Below, in pieces: positions 1 to 6,956 of a stretch of DNA of 27,309 bases. A model generated the notes under the pieces. That model made no database searches. It was not told the origin of the DNA and saw only the letters and a program-made list of their open reading frames with translations. This DNA is from Clostridiales bacterium UBA7573. Lineage in GTDB: Bacteria; Bacillota; Clostridia; Oscillospirales; CAG-272. The translations under genes and the position numbers were made by a program. Location: NCBI GenBank assembly GCA_002477905.1, contig DLLB01000039.1, forward strand, positions 1-27,309, written 5' to 3'. The first letter of the stretch is position 1, and each line of letters starts with the position of its first letter.

Positions 1-63
1 TGCCATGTCAATCTTTATGGAGCCGGTACAGGCTCTGTTAATTGAACTTGTGAAATCGTACAT
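1..63 (-). CDS. Start of a probable MalY/PatB-type PLP aminotransferase (partial, runs off the window)
   Basis: Twenty-one open codons run from an ATG at 63 to the left edge. The N-terminus begins MYDFTSSINRACTGS. This fits the start of the MalY/PatB family of fold-type I PLP enzymes (aminotransferases and C-S lyases), whose members begin with a M-[FY]-D-F-x3-[VI]-[DN]-R-x2-T pattern, as in E. coli MalY from memory. It lies 46 bases after the iorB stop on the same strand, so it is probably the next gene of the T-box operon. An aminotransferase here would convert the aryl pyruvate made by IorAB into the amino acid. The ribosome binding site is poor (no GGAGG before the ATG), and a hairpin sits in the gap. 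Only 21 residues are visible, so the family call is tentative. Confidence 0.5.
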   Translation of the reverse strand, partial: MYDFTSSINRACTGSIKIDMA

Positions 64-72
64 AGTTTTATT

Positions 73-95
73 CGGGCTGCTGTCAGCAGTGCCCG
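73..95 (-). other. Intercistronic hairpin between iorB and the next gene
   Basis: An imperfect inverted repeat with arms built on GGGC..CTGCT and AGCAG.CCC lies between the iorB stop codon and the ATG of the downstream reading frame. No run of T follows on the minus strand (the next bases are GAATAAAACT), so it does not look like an intrinsic terminator. It may affect mRNA stability or translation of the next gene. Confidence 0.4.
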
Positions 96-109
96 TGATA
101 AAAGCCAAC

Positions 110-679
110 TCAGATGCCGTAACCGCGATCAAAGGCCTTGATGTTGATTTCAAGGAATTTGGGCTTTACGCACTGCTCGATTGCCTTATGCCATTCTTCA
201 ACGGGGAAGGGAAGCATCTTTGCAACAACGCCCATCAAAACGACGTTTGCAGCCTTGTAAGTTCCGCATTCGTGTGCAATTTCAACAGCGTTGAGCTCGA
301 TTGTTTTGCATGCGTTTTCAACCCTTTCAAGGCAATCTTCGGGATACTTTGCCGCACCGGTAATAACGGGCATGGGCAGTATCTGCTGCGTGTTAACAAC
401 CATCGTGCCTTCCGACTTAAGATAAGGGAGTGCGCGCAGAGCTTCGAGATCCTCGAACGCAAGGACGATATCGGCCTGACCCTGTTCAACAATGGAAGAA
501 TAGAGAGGCTGATCATTGCTGATGCGAACGTAAGTCACAACGCTGCCGCCGCGCTGGCTCATACCGTGAACCTCGCTGACGCGAACCTCGTAGCCGTTGT
601 TCATTGCAAGCTGGCCGAGAATTTTGCTGGCAAGCAGTGTGCCCTGCCCACCGACGCCGACGATAACAATATTAAACAT
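110..679 (-). CDS. iorB: Indolepyruvate ferredoxin oxidoreductase, beta subunit
   Basis: This 189-residue protein is the gamma-domain-like small subunit of aryl pyruvate:ferredoxin oxidoreductase. The enzyme interconverts an aryl pyruvate plus CoA with arylacetyl-CoA, CO2 and reduced ferredoxin in the cytoplasm. It opens with MFNIVIVGVGGQGTLLASK, the glycine-rich GVGGQG motif of the pyruvate:ferredoxin oxidoreductase gamma domain, followed by EVHGMSQRGGSV, typical of IorB. The length is usual for the family. The start at 679 is chosen because AAGGAGGG lies just upstream and the GVGGQG motif begins at residue 8; longer upstream readings only run into iorA. It starts 14 bases after the iorA stop, which is the usual iorAB order. 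Its place behind a tyrosine T-box suggests use in the synthetic direction. Confidence 0.93.
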   Translation of the reverse strand: MFNIVIVGVGGQGTLLASKILGQLAMNNGYEVRVSEVHGMSQRGGSVVTYVRISNDQPLYSSIVEQGQADIVLAFEDLEALRALPYLKSEGTMVVNTQQILPMPVITGAAKYPEDCLERVENACKTIELNAVEIAHECGTYKAANVVLMGVVAKMLPFPVEEWHKAIEQCVKPKFLEINIKAFDRGYGI

Positions 680-693
680 ATAATTGACCCTCC

Positions 694-2427
694 TTAAGCT
701 TCGGTGTGGAGTGCGCCGAAGTGACAAAGCTGTTCGCAAAGTCCGCAGCCAACGCACTGCGTGGGATCGACGGCAACACCGGTTTCCGTTTTGCGGATAG
801 CGGGGCAGCCGATTTTCATGCACATGCCGCAGTTTTTGCACTTTGTTGTGTCGCAGATGAACGGCGTGCCGGGCTGCTTGACGATAAGTGCACAGGGACG
901 GCGGGAGATAATGACGGAAAGCTCTTCGCGCTCGGTCTCTTCGCGAACAACCTTTTCGAGCTCTTTAACATCGAACGGATCGACAACGCGAACATGCTTG
1001 ATGCCCATTGCATCGCAGAGCTTGAGAATATCAAGGCTTGTTGTGGGTTCGCCGTGGATGTCGTAGCCGTTTGCGGGGTTGTTCTGGTGACCGGTCATGC
1101 CGGTGATGGAGTTATCCAAAATAATAACGGTGGCTTTGGAATCGTTGTATGCGACGTTGACCAATCCCGTCATACCGGAGTGCATAAAGGTGGAATCGCC
1201 GATCACGCAGACGGTGTGGGAAGCTTGTGCCGGATCAGAGGCTTTGAGGAACCCATGGATGCCGGAAACAGAAGCACCCATGCACAGCGTGGAGTCCACG
1301 GCGCAAAGCGGCGCGGCAGAGCCTAAGGTGTAACAGCCAATGTCGCCCAACACGGTGATTTTGTGTTTGGCGAGGGTGTAGAACATGCCGCGGTGTGGGC
1401 ACCCCGCACACATGACCGGGGGACGAACCGGAAGTCCGGTGACCTGTGCCGCGGACGGCAAGGCGGGTAACCCGAAGGCTTTGCGCAAAACGCTTTGGGA
1501 GTATTCGCCGATTGGCGGGAACAGATTTTTTCCTTCGACGGCAATGCCGATGTTTTTGCAATGCGTTTCGATGATACCGTCCAGTTCCTCTATCACGACT
1601 ACGCGCTTGCATTTTTTCGCAAAGTCCGTGAGTAACTTGGTGGGAAGCGGATGCACCATACCGAGTTTTAAGATATGTACGGTGTTCCCGAACACTTCTT
1701 TGGTATATTGGTAACAGGTTCCGCTTGTGATGATGCCCAGTTCACTGTTTTCGGCAAGCTCCACGCGGTTCACAGGGGAAGTTTCTGCATAGGCGGCAAG
1801 ATCGGCGGTGCGCTGTTCCACGGTCGGATGGCGACGAATCGCGTTTGCAGGCGCCATTAAAAATTTTCCGGGATCCTTTTCATAAGGCAGATTTTCCCGC
1901 GCGATCCGATCTTCGGTTTGCACCGGACCTTGTGAGTGCGCAATGCGGGTACACATCCGCAAAAGAACAGGTGTGTCAAATTGTTCGGACAGATCGAATG
2001 CGAGCTTGGTGAATGCTTTGGCTTCTGTAGAATCTGCCGGCTCCAGCATCGGAACCTTTGCGGCAATTGCATAGTGTCGGGAGTCCTGCTCATTTTGTGA
2101 AGAATGCATACCGGGATCATCCGCAACACAGAGTACCATGCCGCCGCGGACACCGGTGTAAGAAAGCGTGAACAGCGGATCTGCCGCAACATTCAATCCG
2201 ACATGCTTCATACAGCAACAGCTGCGCGCACCGGCAAGGGAAGCGCCAAATGCGACTTCTGTTGCCACTTTTTCATTCGGTGCCCATTCGCAGTAGATTT
2301 CTTCATACTTTGCGGCGGCTTCGGTAATCTCCGTAGAGGGGGTGCCGGGATAACTGGAGACGAGCTTGCAACCCGCTTCGTATAATCCGCGGGCGACGGC
2401 TTCATTGCCGAGCATCATTTTTTTCAT
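694..2427 (-). CDS. iorA: Indolepyruvate ferredoxin oxidoreductase, alpha subunit
   Basis: This 577-residue protein is the thiamine diphosphate and iron-sulfur subunit of the aryl pyruvate oxidoreductase, acting with IorB. The N-terminal pyrimidine-binding domain begins MLGNEAVARGLYEAG with SSYPGTPSTE near residues 24-33. The C-terminal half has the TPP-binding stretch GDIGCYTLGS and GDSTFMHSGMTG followed by NSITGMTGHQ. The tail is a two-cluster ferredoxin domain: Cys530, 533, 536 and 541 (CxxCxxCxxxxCP), then Cys558, 561, 564 and 568 (CxxCxxCxxxC). All eight cluster ligands are present and the length is normal, so the gene looks intact. The start has GAAAGG upstream. It follows the symporter gene by 21 bases and is probably co-transcribed with it from the T-box promoter. 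IorAB is reversible in principle; the direction in vivo is inferred from regulation. Confidence 0.94.
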   Translation of the reverse strand: MKKMMLGNEAVARGLYEAGCKLVSSYPGTPSTEITEAAAKYEEIYCEWAPNEKVATEVAFGASLAGARSCCCMKHVGLNVAADPLFTLSYTGVRGGMVLCVADDPGMHSSQNEQDSRHYAIAAKVPMLEPADSTEAKAFTKLAFDLSEQFDTPVLLRMCTRIAHSQGPVQTEDRIARENLPYEKDPGKFLMAPANAIRRHPTVEQRTADLAAYAETSPVNRVELAENSELGIITSGTCYQYTKEVFGNTVHILKLGMVHPLPTKLLTDFAKKCKRVVVIEELDGIIETHCKNIGIAVEGKNLFPPIGEYSQSVLRKAFGLPALPSAAQVTGLPVRPPVMCAGCPHRGMFYTLAKHKITVLGDIGCYTLGSAAPLCAVDSTLCMGASVSGIHGFLKASDPAQASHTVCVIGDSTFMHSGMTGLVNVAYNDSKATVIILDNSITGMTGHQNNPANGYDIHGEPTTSLDILKLCDAMGIKHVRVVDPFDVKELEKVVREETEREELSVIISRRPCALIVKQPGTPFICDTTKCKNCGMCMKIGCPAIRKTETGVAVDPTQCVGCGLCEQLCHFGALHTEA

Positions 2428-2448
2428 GAAAATACCAACCTTTCCGTG

Positions 2449-4047
2449 TTACGATTTTGCAAGAGAATCGGTGATCTGAACGCTGACTTCCTTGTTGTAA
2501 CAGGAAAAAATCGCGTCCGTGTCGGGGAGCTTGTGTTTGCGGGTAAGCAGAGAAACCAATGGTACGGCGAACAGCGTGATGCCCATGGCGAACACACCGG
2601 AATGTAAGGACGAACGGAACATCACACTGTCGAAGAAGGCACAGCCGAAAGAGAGAGAAAGCGTGCTTTTCAAAAGCTGTAACAGACTCATCCCCACACC
2701 GATGCCGAAGGAGGCAAAGCAGGCGGGTTTGGTGACTTTTTTCCAGTACAGCCCGTATAGGAAGGGCGCCAGAAACGAGCCTGCCAACGCTCCCCAAGAT
2801 ACGCCCATCAGATCCGCGATAAACGCGACGGATTCCGAACTGGACTTGACTTGGAAAATGGCGATCGCGGCGGAAAGCGCTACGAAAAACGCGATCAATA
2901 CGCGGATCATGGACATTTTTTTACGCTCGGAAAATTGTTTTTTGCAGATCGGTTCGATAAAATCCAAAGTGAGAGTGGAACCGGAGGTGAGAACCAAAGA
3001 GGAAAGCGTGGACATGGATGCCGACAGCACCAGAATCAGAACAATGCCGATCAGAAACGGGGAAAGCTTTTCCAACATGGTGGGAACCAACGCGTCAAAA
3101 CCGACTGCCGGTGTTCCGGCTTCCGTTGTGTCTGAGAACAGGCGGGAAAAACCGCCGAGGAAGTAACAGCCGCCCGCGACGATGATGGCAAATACAGTGG
3201 AGATTACGGTTCCCTTATGAATGGCGGCTTCATTTTTGATTGAGTAGAATTTTCCGACCATTTGCGGCAGTCCCCATGTGCCAAGGGACGTGAGGATCAC
3301 CACGACCAGTAAAGAAAGCGGATCCGGTCCTAAAAACGAGGTGAATGCACCGTGAAACACCGAACCGGAGGCGTTGACATGAGAGACTTCAGAGAGTTTT
3401 GCAACGGCTTCCGTGAATCCGCCCTGCGTGTTCAGCACCGCGGCGATAATGACCACAATGCCCACGAGCATCACCATGCCTTGGATGAAATCGTTGATGG
3501 CGGTGGCTAGATAGCCGCCGATAAGGACGTAGAGACAGGTGAACGCCGCCATCACGATCACGCAAAGCGCGTAATCCGCTTTCGGAAAAGCAAGGGTAAA
3601 GAGGCGGGACAATCCGTTGTATAGAGAAGCCGTATAGGGAATCAGGAATACAAATACGATCGCGGCACTGCACAGCCGGAGCGCAGGAGAATCATAGCGC
3701 TTGCCAAAGAAATCCGGCATGGTTTTGACTTGCAGATGCTGTGTCATCACGCGGGTACGCCGACCGAGCACCACCCATGCAAGCAAAGAACCGATAAAAG
3801 CATTTCCAAGTCCCACCCAAGTGGAAGCAAGACCGAAATTCCAACCGAATTTGCCGGCATAACCGACGAAAATGACGGCAGAGAAGTAAGACGTGCCAAA
3901 TGCAAATGCCGTCAGCCATGCGCCGACATTCCGTCCGCCGAGAACAAACCCGTCTACGCTTGCAGAAGTGTGTTTACAGTAGATGCCGATGGCAAGCATG
4001 ACGGCGAAAAAGACAAGTACCATACAGGTGATAAGTAAGGATGACAT
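2449..4047 (-). CDS. Sodium:solute symporter (SSS family), candidate aryl acid importer
   Basis: This 532-residue polytopic membrane protein has about 13 hydrophobic segments. It belongs to the SSS/PutP-type family, shown by GGRNVGAWLTAFAFGTSYFS near the N-terminus, GYAGKFGWNFGLAS, and the conserved SASMSTLSSLVLTSGSTLTLDF stretch in the second half. It would import a small solute with sodium. The substrate cannot be read from the sequence. Its place between an acyl-CoA ligase and iorAB, under one tyrosine T-box, suggests an aryl carboxylate such as 4-hydroxyphenylacetate or phenylacetate. The start at 4047 is preferred over an in-frame ATG 39 bases upstream because GGAGG lies 9-10 bases before it. 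The gene ends 21 bases before iorA, and 73 bases holding a hairpin separate it from the ligase gene. Confidence 0.9.
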   Translation of the reverse strand: MSSLLITCMVLVFFAVMLAIGIYCKHTSASVDGFVLGGRNVGAWLTAFAFGTSYFSAVIFVGYAGKFGWNFGLASTWVGLGNAFIGSLLAWVVLGRRTRVMTQHLQVKTMPDFFGKRYDSPALRLCSAAIVFVFLIPYTASLYNGLSRLFTLAFPKADYALCVIVMAAFTCLYVLIGGYLATAINDFIQGMVMLVGIVVIIAAVLNTQGGFTEAVAKLSEVSHVNASGSVFHGAFTSFLGPDPLSLLVVVILTSLGTWGLPQMVGKFYSIKNEAAIHKGTVISTVFAIIVAGGCYFLGGFSRLFSDTTEAGTPAVGFDALVPTMLEKLSPFLIGIVLILVLSASMSTLSSLVLTSGSTLTLDFIEPICKKQFSERKKMSMIRVLIAFFVALSAAIAIFQVKSSSESVAFIADLMGVSWGALAGSFLAPFLYGLYWKKVTKPACFASFGIGVGMSLLQLLKSTLSLSFGCAFFDSVMFRSSLHSGVFAMGITLFAVPLVSLLTRKHKLPDTDAIFSCYNKEVSVQITDSLAKS

Positions 4048-4086
4048 TAGAAGAAGCCTCCGTTCTGTAAAAAGGGTATGTAGCAT

Positions 4087-4115
4087 GATTTTGCGGCTGA
4101 AACGCCCGCAAAATC
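4087..4115 (-). other. Perfect 10-bp hairpin between the ligase and symporter genes
   Basis: GATTTTGCGG and CCGCAAAATC form a perfect 10-bp stem with a 9-base loop in the 73-base gap between the ligase stop and the symporter start. On the minus strand it is followed by ATGCTACATACCC and then only five T, so it is a weak terminator candidate at best. Partial termination or protection of an mRNA end could set different levels for the ligase and the downstream genes. Confidence 0.55.
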
Positions 4116-4120
4116 GAAAT

Positions 4121-5758
4121 TCAACGCATCGTTTGGGATTCTACCAAACGGGCACTGTGATAGATCTGCCGGAGCAACGGTTTTTCAATTTTGCCGGTCG
4201 CATTGCGCGGAACTGTGGCAAAAATCAGTTTTTTCGGACGCTTATAGCGGGGAAGTCCCAGACAGAATTCTTCGATTTCTGCCTCTGTGCATTCCATGCC
4301 GGGTTTCAATTCAATGATAGCGGCGGCAATCTCGCCCAACCGTTCGTCCGGCAAACCGATGACTGCCACATCCTTGATCTTCTGATAAGCGCGTAAGTAA
4401 TCCTCAATCTGGACGGGATAGAGATTTTCACCGCCGGTAATGATGACATCTTTTTTGCGGTCTACCAAATAGTAAAAACCATCTTCGTCCTGCCGCGCCA
4501 TATCGCCTGTGCAAAGCCAGCCGTCTGCGGTCAGAACTTCCGCGGTCGCTTCCGGATTTTTATAGTAGCAACGCATGACGCCGTTTCCACGGACCAAGAG
4601 CTCCCCGACCTCGCCTTGTTTGACAGGGTTTTTGTGCTCGTCTACGATTTTGGCTTCCCAACCGTATCCGGGAATGCCGATCGCGCCGACCTTTTCAATG
4701 TTTTCCACACCTAAATGCACGCATCCCGGACCGATAGATTCGCTTAAACCGTAGTTGGTATCGTATGCATGATTGGGGAAAACTTCTTTCCATCTGCGAA
4801 TCAGCGACGGTGGAACGGGTTGTGCGCCGATATGCATGAGCCGCCATTGGGAAAGCCGATAGTCGGAAAGCCGGACTTCGCCGCGGTCGATGGCATCCAG
4901 AATATCCTGTGCCCAAGGTACCAACAGCCAGACAATCGAAACTTGCTCGTCAGATACCGTACGCAGAATCCATTCCGGTTTTACGCCGCGGAGCAGAACG
5001 GCTTTGCCCGCCGTCAGCAAGGAGCCGAACCAGTGCATTTTCGCACCGGTATGGTAGAGCGGCGGAATGCAGAGGAACACGTCGTCTTTGGTCTGGTGAT
5101 GATGTGCCTGTTCCACTTTGCAGGCGTGCACCAACGCGCGGTGCGCGTGCAGAATGGCTTTTGGAAAGCCGGTCGTGCCGGAGGAAAAATAGATGGCGCC
5201 GTCGTCTTCGTCGCAAAGAGACACCGCGGGTGCGCGGGAGGAACAGAAGCGGACAATGCGGTAGTCGCTGGCATAAGCGGGAACGTCGGATGGTTGTCCG
5301 ACATAGAAGTAATCCTTCAGTGCGACATTCGGTTGTACCGCATTGACGCGGGAGAGAAATTCCGGACCGAAAATCAGCATGGAGACATCTGCCAGTTGCA
5401 GGCAGTATTGAATTTCCTCTCCGGAGAACCGATAGTTCATGGGTACGGCGACCGCGCCGGTTTTGAGAATGCCGAAATAAATCGGGAGCCATTCCAGGCA
5501 GTTCATCAGCAGAATGGCGACTTTATCGCCTTTTTTGATGCCGCGGGTGCAGAGCAGATTCGCAAAACGGTTGGCGTGTTCGTCAAATTCCCGCCAGGTA
5601 ATCTCCCGCCGGTATTTTTCCGTTGCCGCCATTTCAATCAGATTGAATTCCCGCCACGATACGGTGTGGTCGGGATGGTTGGCGGGATTGATTTCCACCA
5701 GCGCCACATCATCCGGATAACAGCGCGCATTATGTTCCAAAAATTCGGTAATCGGCAT
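4121..5758 (-). CDS. AMP-forming acyl-CoA ligase, likely aryl acid:CoA ligase
   Basis: This 545-residue ANL-superfamily enzyme activates a carboxylic acid with ATP to an acyl-adenylate and then transfers it to CoA. Motifs in order are the phosphate-binding loop YFSSGTTGFPK (190-200), YGLSES (336-341), the TGD aspartate at 418, the hinge DRKKDVIITGGENLYP (433-448), and the C-terminal catalytic Lys523 in TGKIEK. The domain set is complete. The start at 5758 is chosen because GGAGG lies upstream; the frame further upstream is T-box leader, not protein. The N-terminus carries two similar stretches 20 residues apart, TVSWREFN (32-39) and EITWREFD (52-59). It is the first gene after the tyrosine T-box. 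An arylacetate substrate is inferred from the downstream iorAB, not seen in the sequence. Confidence 0.88.
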   Translation of the reverse strand: MPITEFLEHNARCYPDDVALVEINPANHPDHTVSWREFNLIEMAATEKYRREITWREFDEHANRFANLLCTRGIKKGDKVAILLMNCLEWLPIYFGILKTGAVAVPMNYRFSGEEIQYCLQLADVSMLIFGPEFLSRVNAVQPNVALKDYFYVGQPSDVPAYASDYRIVRFCSSRAPAVSLCDEDDGAIYFSSGTTGFPKAILHAHRALVHACKVEQAHHHQTKDDVFLCIPPLYHTGAKMHWFGSLLTAGKAVLLRGVKPEWILRTVSDEQVSIVWLLVPWAQDILDAIDRGEVRLSDYRLSQWRLMHIGAQPVPPSLIRRWKEVFPNHAYDTNYGLSESIGPGCVHLGVENIEKVGAIGIPGYGWEAKIVDEHKNPVKQGEVGELLVRGNGVMRCYYKNPEATAEVLTADGWLCTGDMARQDEDGFYYLVDRKKDVIITGGENLYPVQIEDYLRAYQKIKDVAVIGLPDERLGEIAAAIIELKPGMECTEAEIEEFCLGLPRYKRPKKLIFATVPRNATGKIEKPLLRQIYHSARLVESQTMR

Positions 5759-5828
5759 AACTTCCGTCCTCCTTCCGCGTTTTTGACCAACGCGGTTGTT
5801 TGATGTTGATTTTTCTGTATTTGTCTTT

Positions 5829-5868
5829 TTGAAAAAGAAAAGCCCTCTGCAAGCGATTTGCAGAGGGC
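5829..5868 (-). terminator. T-box leader intrinsic terminator (attenuator)
   Basis: On the minus strand, GCCCTCTGC (5842-5850 complement) pairs with GCAGAGGGC (5860-5868 complement), a 9-bp GC-rich stem with a 9-base loop, followed by TTTTCTTTTTC. It sits directly after the T-box sequence and about 70 bases before the ligase start. It is expected to stop transcription when tRNA-Tyr is charged. Confidence 0.9.
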
Positions 5869-6110
5869 GTAAAATACGCGGTACCACCTCAGTTTGTCGT
5901 CTTCTTACAAAAACGACCTTGTCCGGCACGATCATGCCGTAGCGCTGTAACGGGCGCAACCGTCGCAATCTACTTGCCCGAAACGGACGTTCCATGCGCT
6001 GCTCGCGGAATGTATTCGGACGCAAACTCCTGCTGCCTCGCACCAAACGGCAGTTCTCTGTGCGGATGCCGACGCGTCTTACTGGTTTCCGGTCATCACA
6101 TTTCTGTGTA
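5829..6110 (-). promoter_or_regulatory. Tyrosine-specific T-box leader (specifier UAC)
   Basis: A full T-box riboswitch precedes the ligase gene. Stem I shows the AGTA motif (in CCAGTAAGACGC), an apical GGTG loop flanked by CTGCC and GGCAG, and a 3' strand reading GCGTCCGAATACATTCC. The order GAA-codon-ATTC, the same as in the well-known glycine leaders (GAA.GGC.ATTC), places the specifier at complement 6012-6014 as UAC, tyrosine, followed by A. Stem III ends in CCCGTTACAG, and the T-box sequence GAGGTGGTACCGCG lies at complement 5877-5890. Its UGGU would pair with ACCA, fitting a tRNA with discriminator A such as tRNA-Tyr. The attenuator follows. Uncharged tRNA-Tyr should turn on the ligase-symporter-iorAB operon. 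Confidence 0.93.
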
Positions 6111-6117
6111 TAGCCAA

Positions 6118-6146
6118 AGTATAGCACACACCGCCCCGTTTGTCAA
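6118..6146 (-). promoter_or_regulatory. Promoter of the T-box operon
   Basis: TTGACA (complement 6141-6146), exactly 17 bases, then TATACT (complement 6118-6123). This is an almost perfect vegetative promoter just upstream of the T-box leader, so control is probably mostly at the leader rather than at initiation. Confidence 0.85.
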
Positions 6147-6187
6147 GAGGATTTTGCAAGAAAATTGCGGAAAATCGGCAGAATTCG

Positions 6188-6769
6188 TTACCGGATGGAA
6201 TCTGCTCCTTCCAGTTTTTCAAACAGAGCCGTCGCGTGATTTTGCAAAAGGGAGGAAAAATAACAGGAAAGAATGACCGCAAGTGCGCGTTGCAGCCGTG
6301 TTTTGGCGCCGTCGCGCGGCTCTGCATAAGAGGCGGTGACGGCATCAATGGCATTCGTCATGTCGATGTTCTCTGCGATCATTTTGTCGGAGGCTTTACA
6401 GATCAGATCGTACAGCGCGGATTCCGGAATAATATCGTCGCTTGTATCATCCAGTTCCCCATTGATATAATGGAGCAAAAAATCAATTCGTTCCAGCATC
6501 ATGCTTTTGCGGAGCATATTGATGATGAGAATGCGCGCAAGCTGATCTTTGGAATATTTTTTGTTGATCGGATTCGGAATCCATTTCCGCTTCACCCAGT
6601 TTTGGAGGGTGGAACCGTCTACGCCGGAAATGTCGCGGATATTTGCCAGCATCACACCGTCGGAAATGAAAAAAATTTTGTCAAGAAAAGCCGATCCGCT
6701 GACATTGCCGCAGGCATCCTTCGTCAGAATGGTGCCGGGAATGACCGCATCGGAAATCGGAAGTTTCAT
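6188..6769 (-). CDS. DUF1836 family protein
   Basis: This 193-residue cytoplasmic protein matches the DUF1836 family of Firmicutes. Its centre reads ISDGVMLANIRDISG, DGSTLQNWVKR and NKKYSKDQLARILIINMLR, then DDIIPESALYDLI. The first part resembles a MerR-like winged helix (residues roughly 40-90), so a DNA-binding role is possible, but the function is not known to me. The start at 6769 is chosen because AGAGG lies 7 bases upstream; an ATG 18 bases earlier has no ribosome binding site. It has its own perfect promoter and sits upstream of the T-box operon on the same strand. It ends 42 bases before that operon's promoter with no clear terminator, so some read-through is possible. Confidence 0.85.
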   Translation of the reverse strand: MKLPISDAVIPGTILTKDACGNVSGSAFLDKIFFISDGVMLANIRDISGVDGSTLQNWVKRKWIPNPINKKYSKDQLARILIINMLRKSMMLERIDFLLHYINGELDDTSDDIIPESALYDLICKASDKMIAENIDMTNAIDAVTASYAEPRDGAKTRLQRALAVILSCYFSSLLQNHATALFEKLEGADSIR

Positions 6770-6816
6770 AGGAAATCCTCTTTTCATACAGAGTTATTTT
6801 GTAATCTACTTTTCAT

Positions 6817-6845
6817 ATTATATCATGCAATCAGGAGATTGTCAA
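6817..6845 (-). promoter_or_regulatory. Consensus promoter of the DUF1836 gene
   Basis: TTGACA (complement 6840-6845), 17 bases, then TATAAT (complement 6817-6822): a perfect vegetative consensus about 48 bases before the start codon. It lies downstream of the terminator of the yfhO-like gene, making the DUF1836 gene an independent transcription unit. Confidence 0.88.
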
Positions 6846-6900
6846 GAAATTTCCCGAAAAAAACAGTCGGATGGGGAGGAAGCCATACATCTGACCGACG

Positions 6901-6940
6901 GTTAGCAAAGAAAACGATCCGGCAGGGAATGCCGGATCGT
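6901..6940 (-). terminator. Intrinsic terminator after the YfhO-like gene
   Basis: ACGATCCGGC and GCCGGATCGT form a perfect 10-bp stem with a 7-base loop at 6914-6940, followed on the minus strand by TTTTCTTTG. It begins 17 bases past the stop codon of the YfhO-like gene. Confidence 0.85.
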
Positions 6941-6956
6941 AGATGAAAAAACGGGG

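Noticed and set aside
73..95. Hairpin as the operon terminator after iorB
   Set aside because: No T run follows on the minus strand, and an open frame with family-like sequence starts 10 bases later.
5..697. Open frame of 230 codons on the plus strand over iorB
   Set aside because: Fully covered by iorB and the end of iorA on the other strand, which carry clear family motifs. No promoter or ribosome binding site supports it.
4769..5803. Long open frame on the plus strand opposite the acyl-CoA ligase gene
   Set aside because: It mirrors the ligase coding sequence, shows no family motifs or ribosome binding site, and its protein is of odd composition. It is explained by codon bias of the real gene.
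6007..6021. Other codons (AUA, ACA, UUC) as the T-box specifier
   Set aside because: They fall out of the slot fixed by the closing stems and by the GAA-codon-ATTC order, and ACA would be followed by a pyrimidine.
5759..6127. N-terminal extension of the ligase to 668 residues
   Set aside because: The extra frame runs through the T-box leader, its terminator and the promoter region, and the ribosome binding site marks 5758 as the start.
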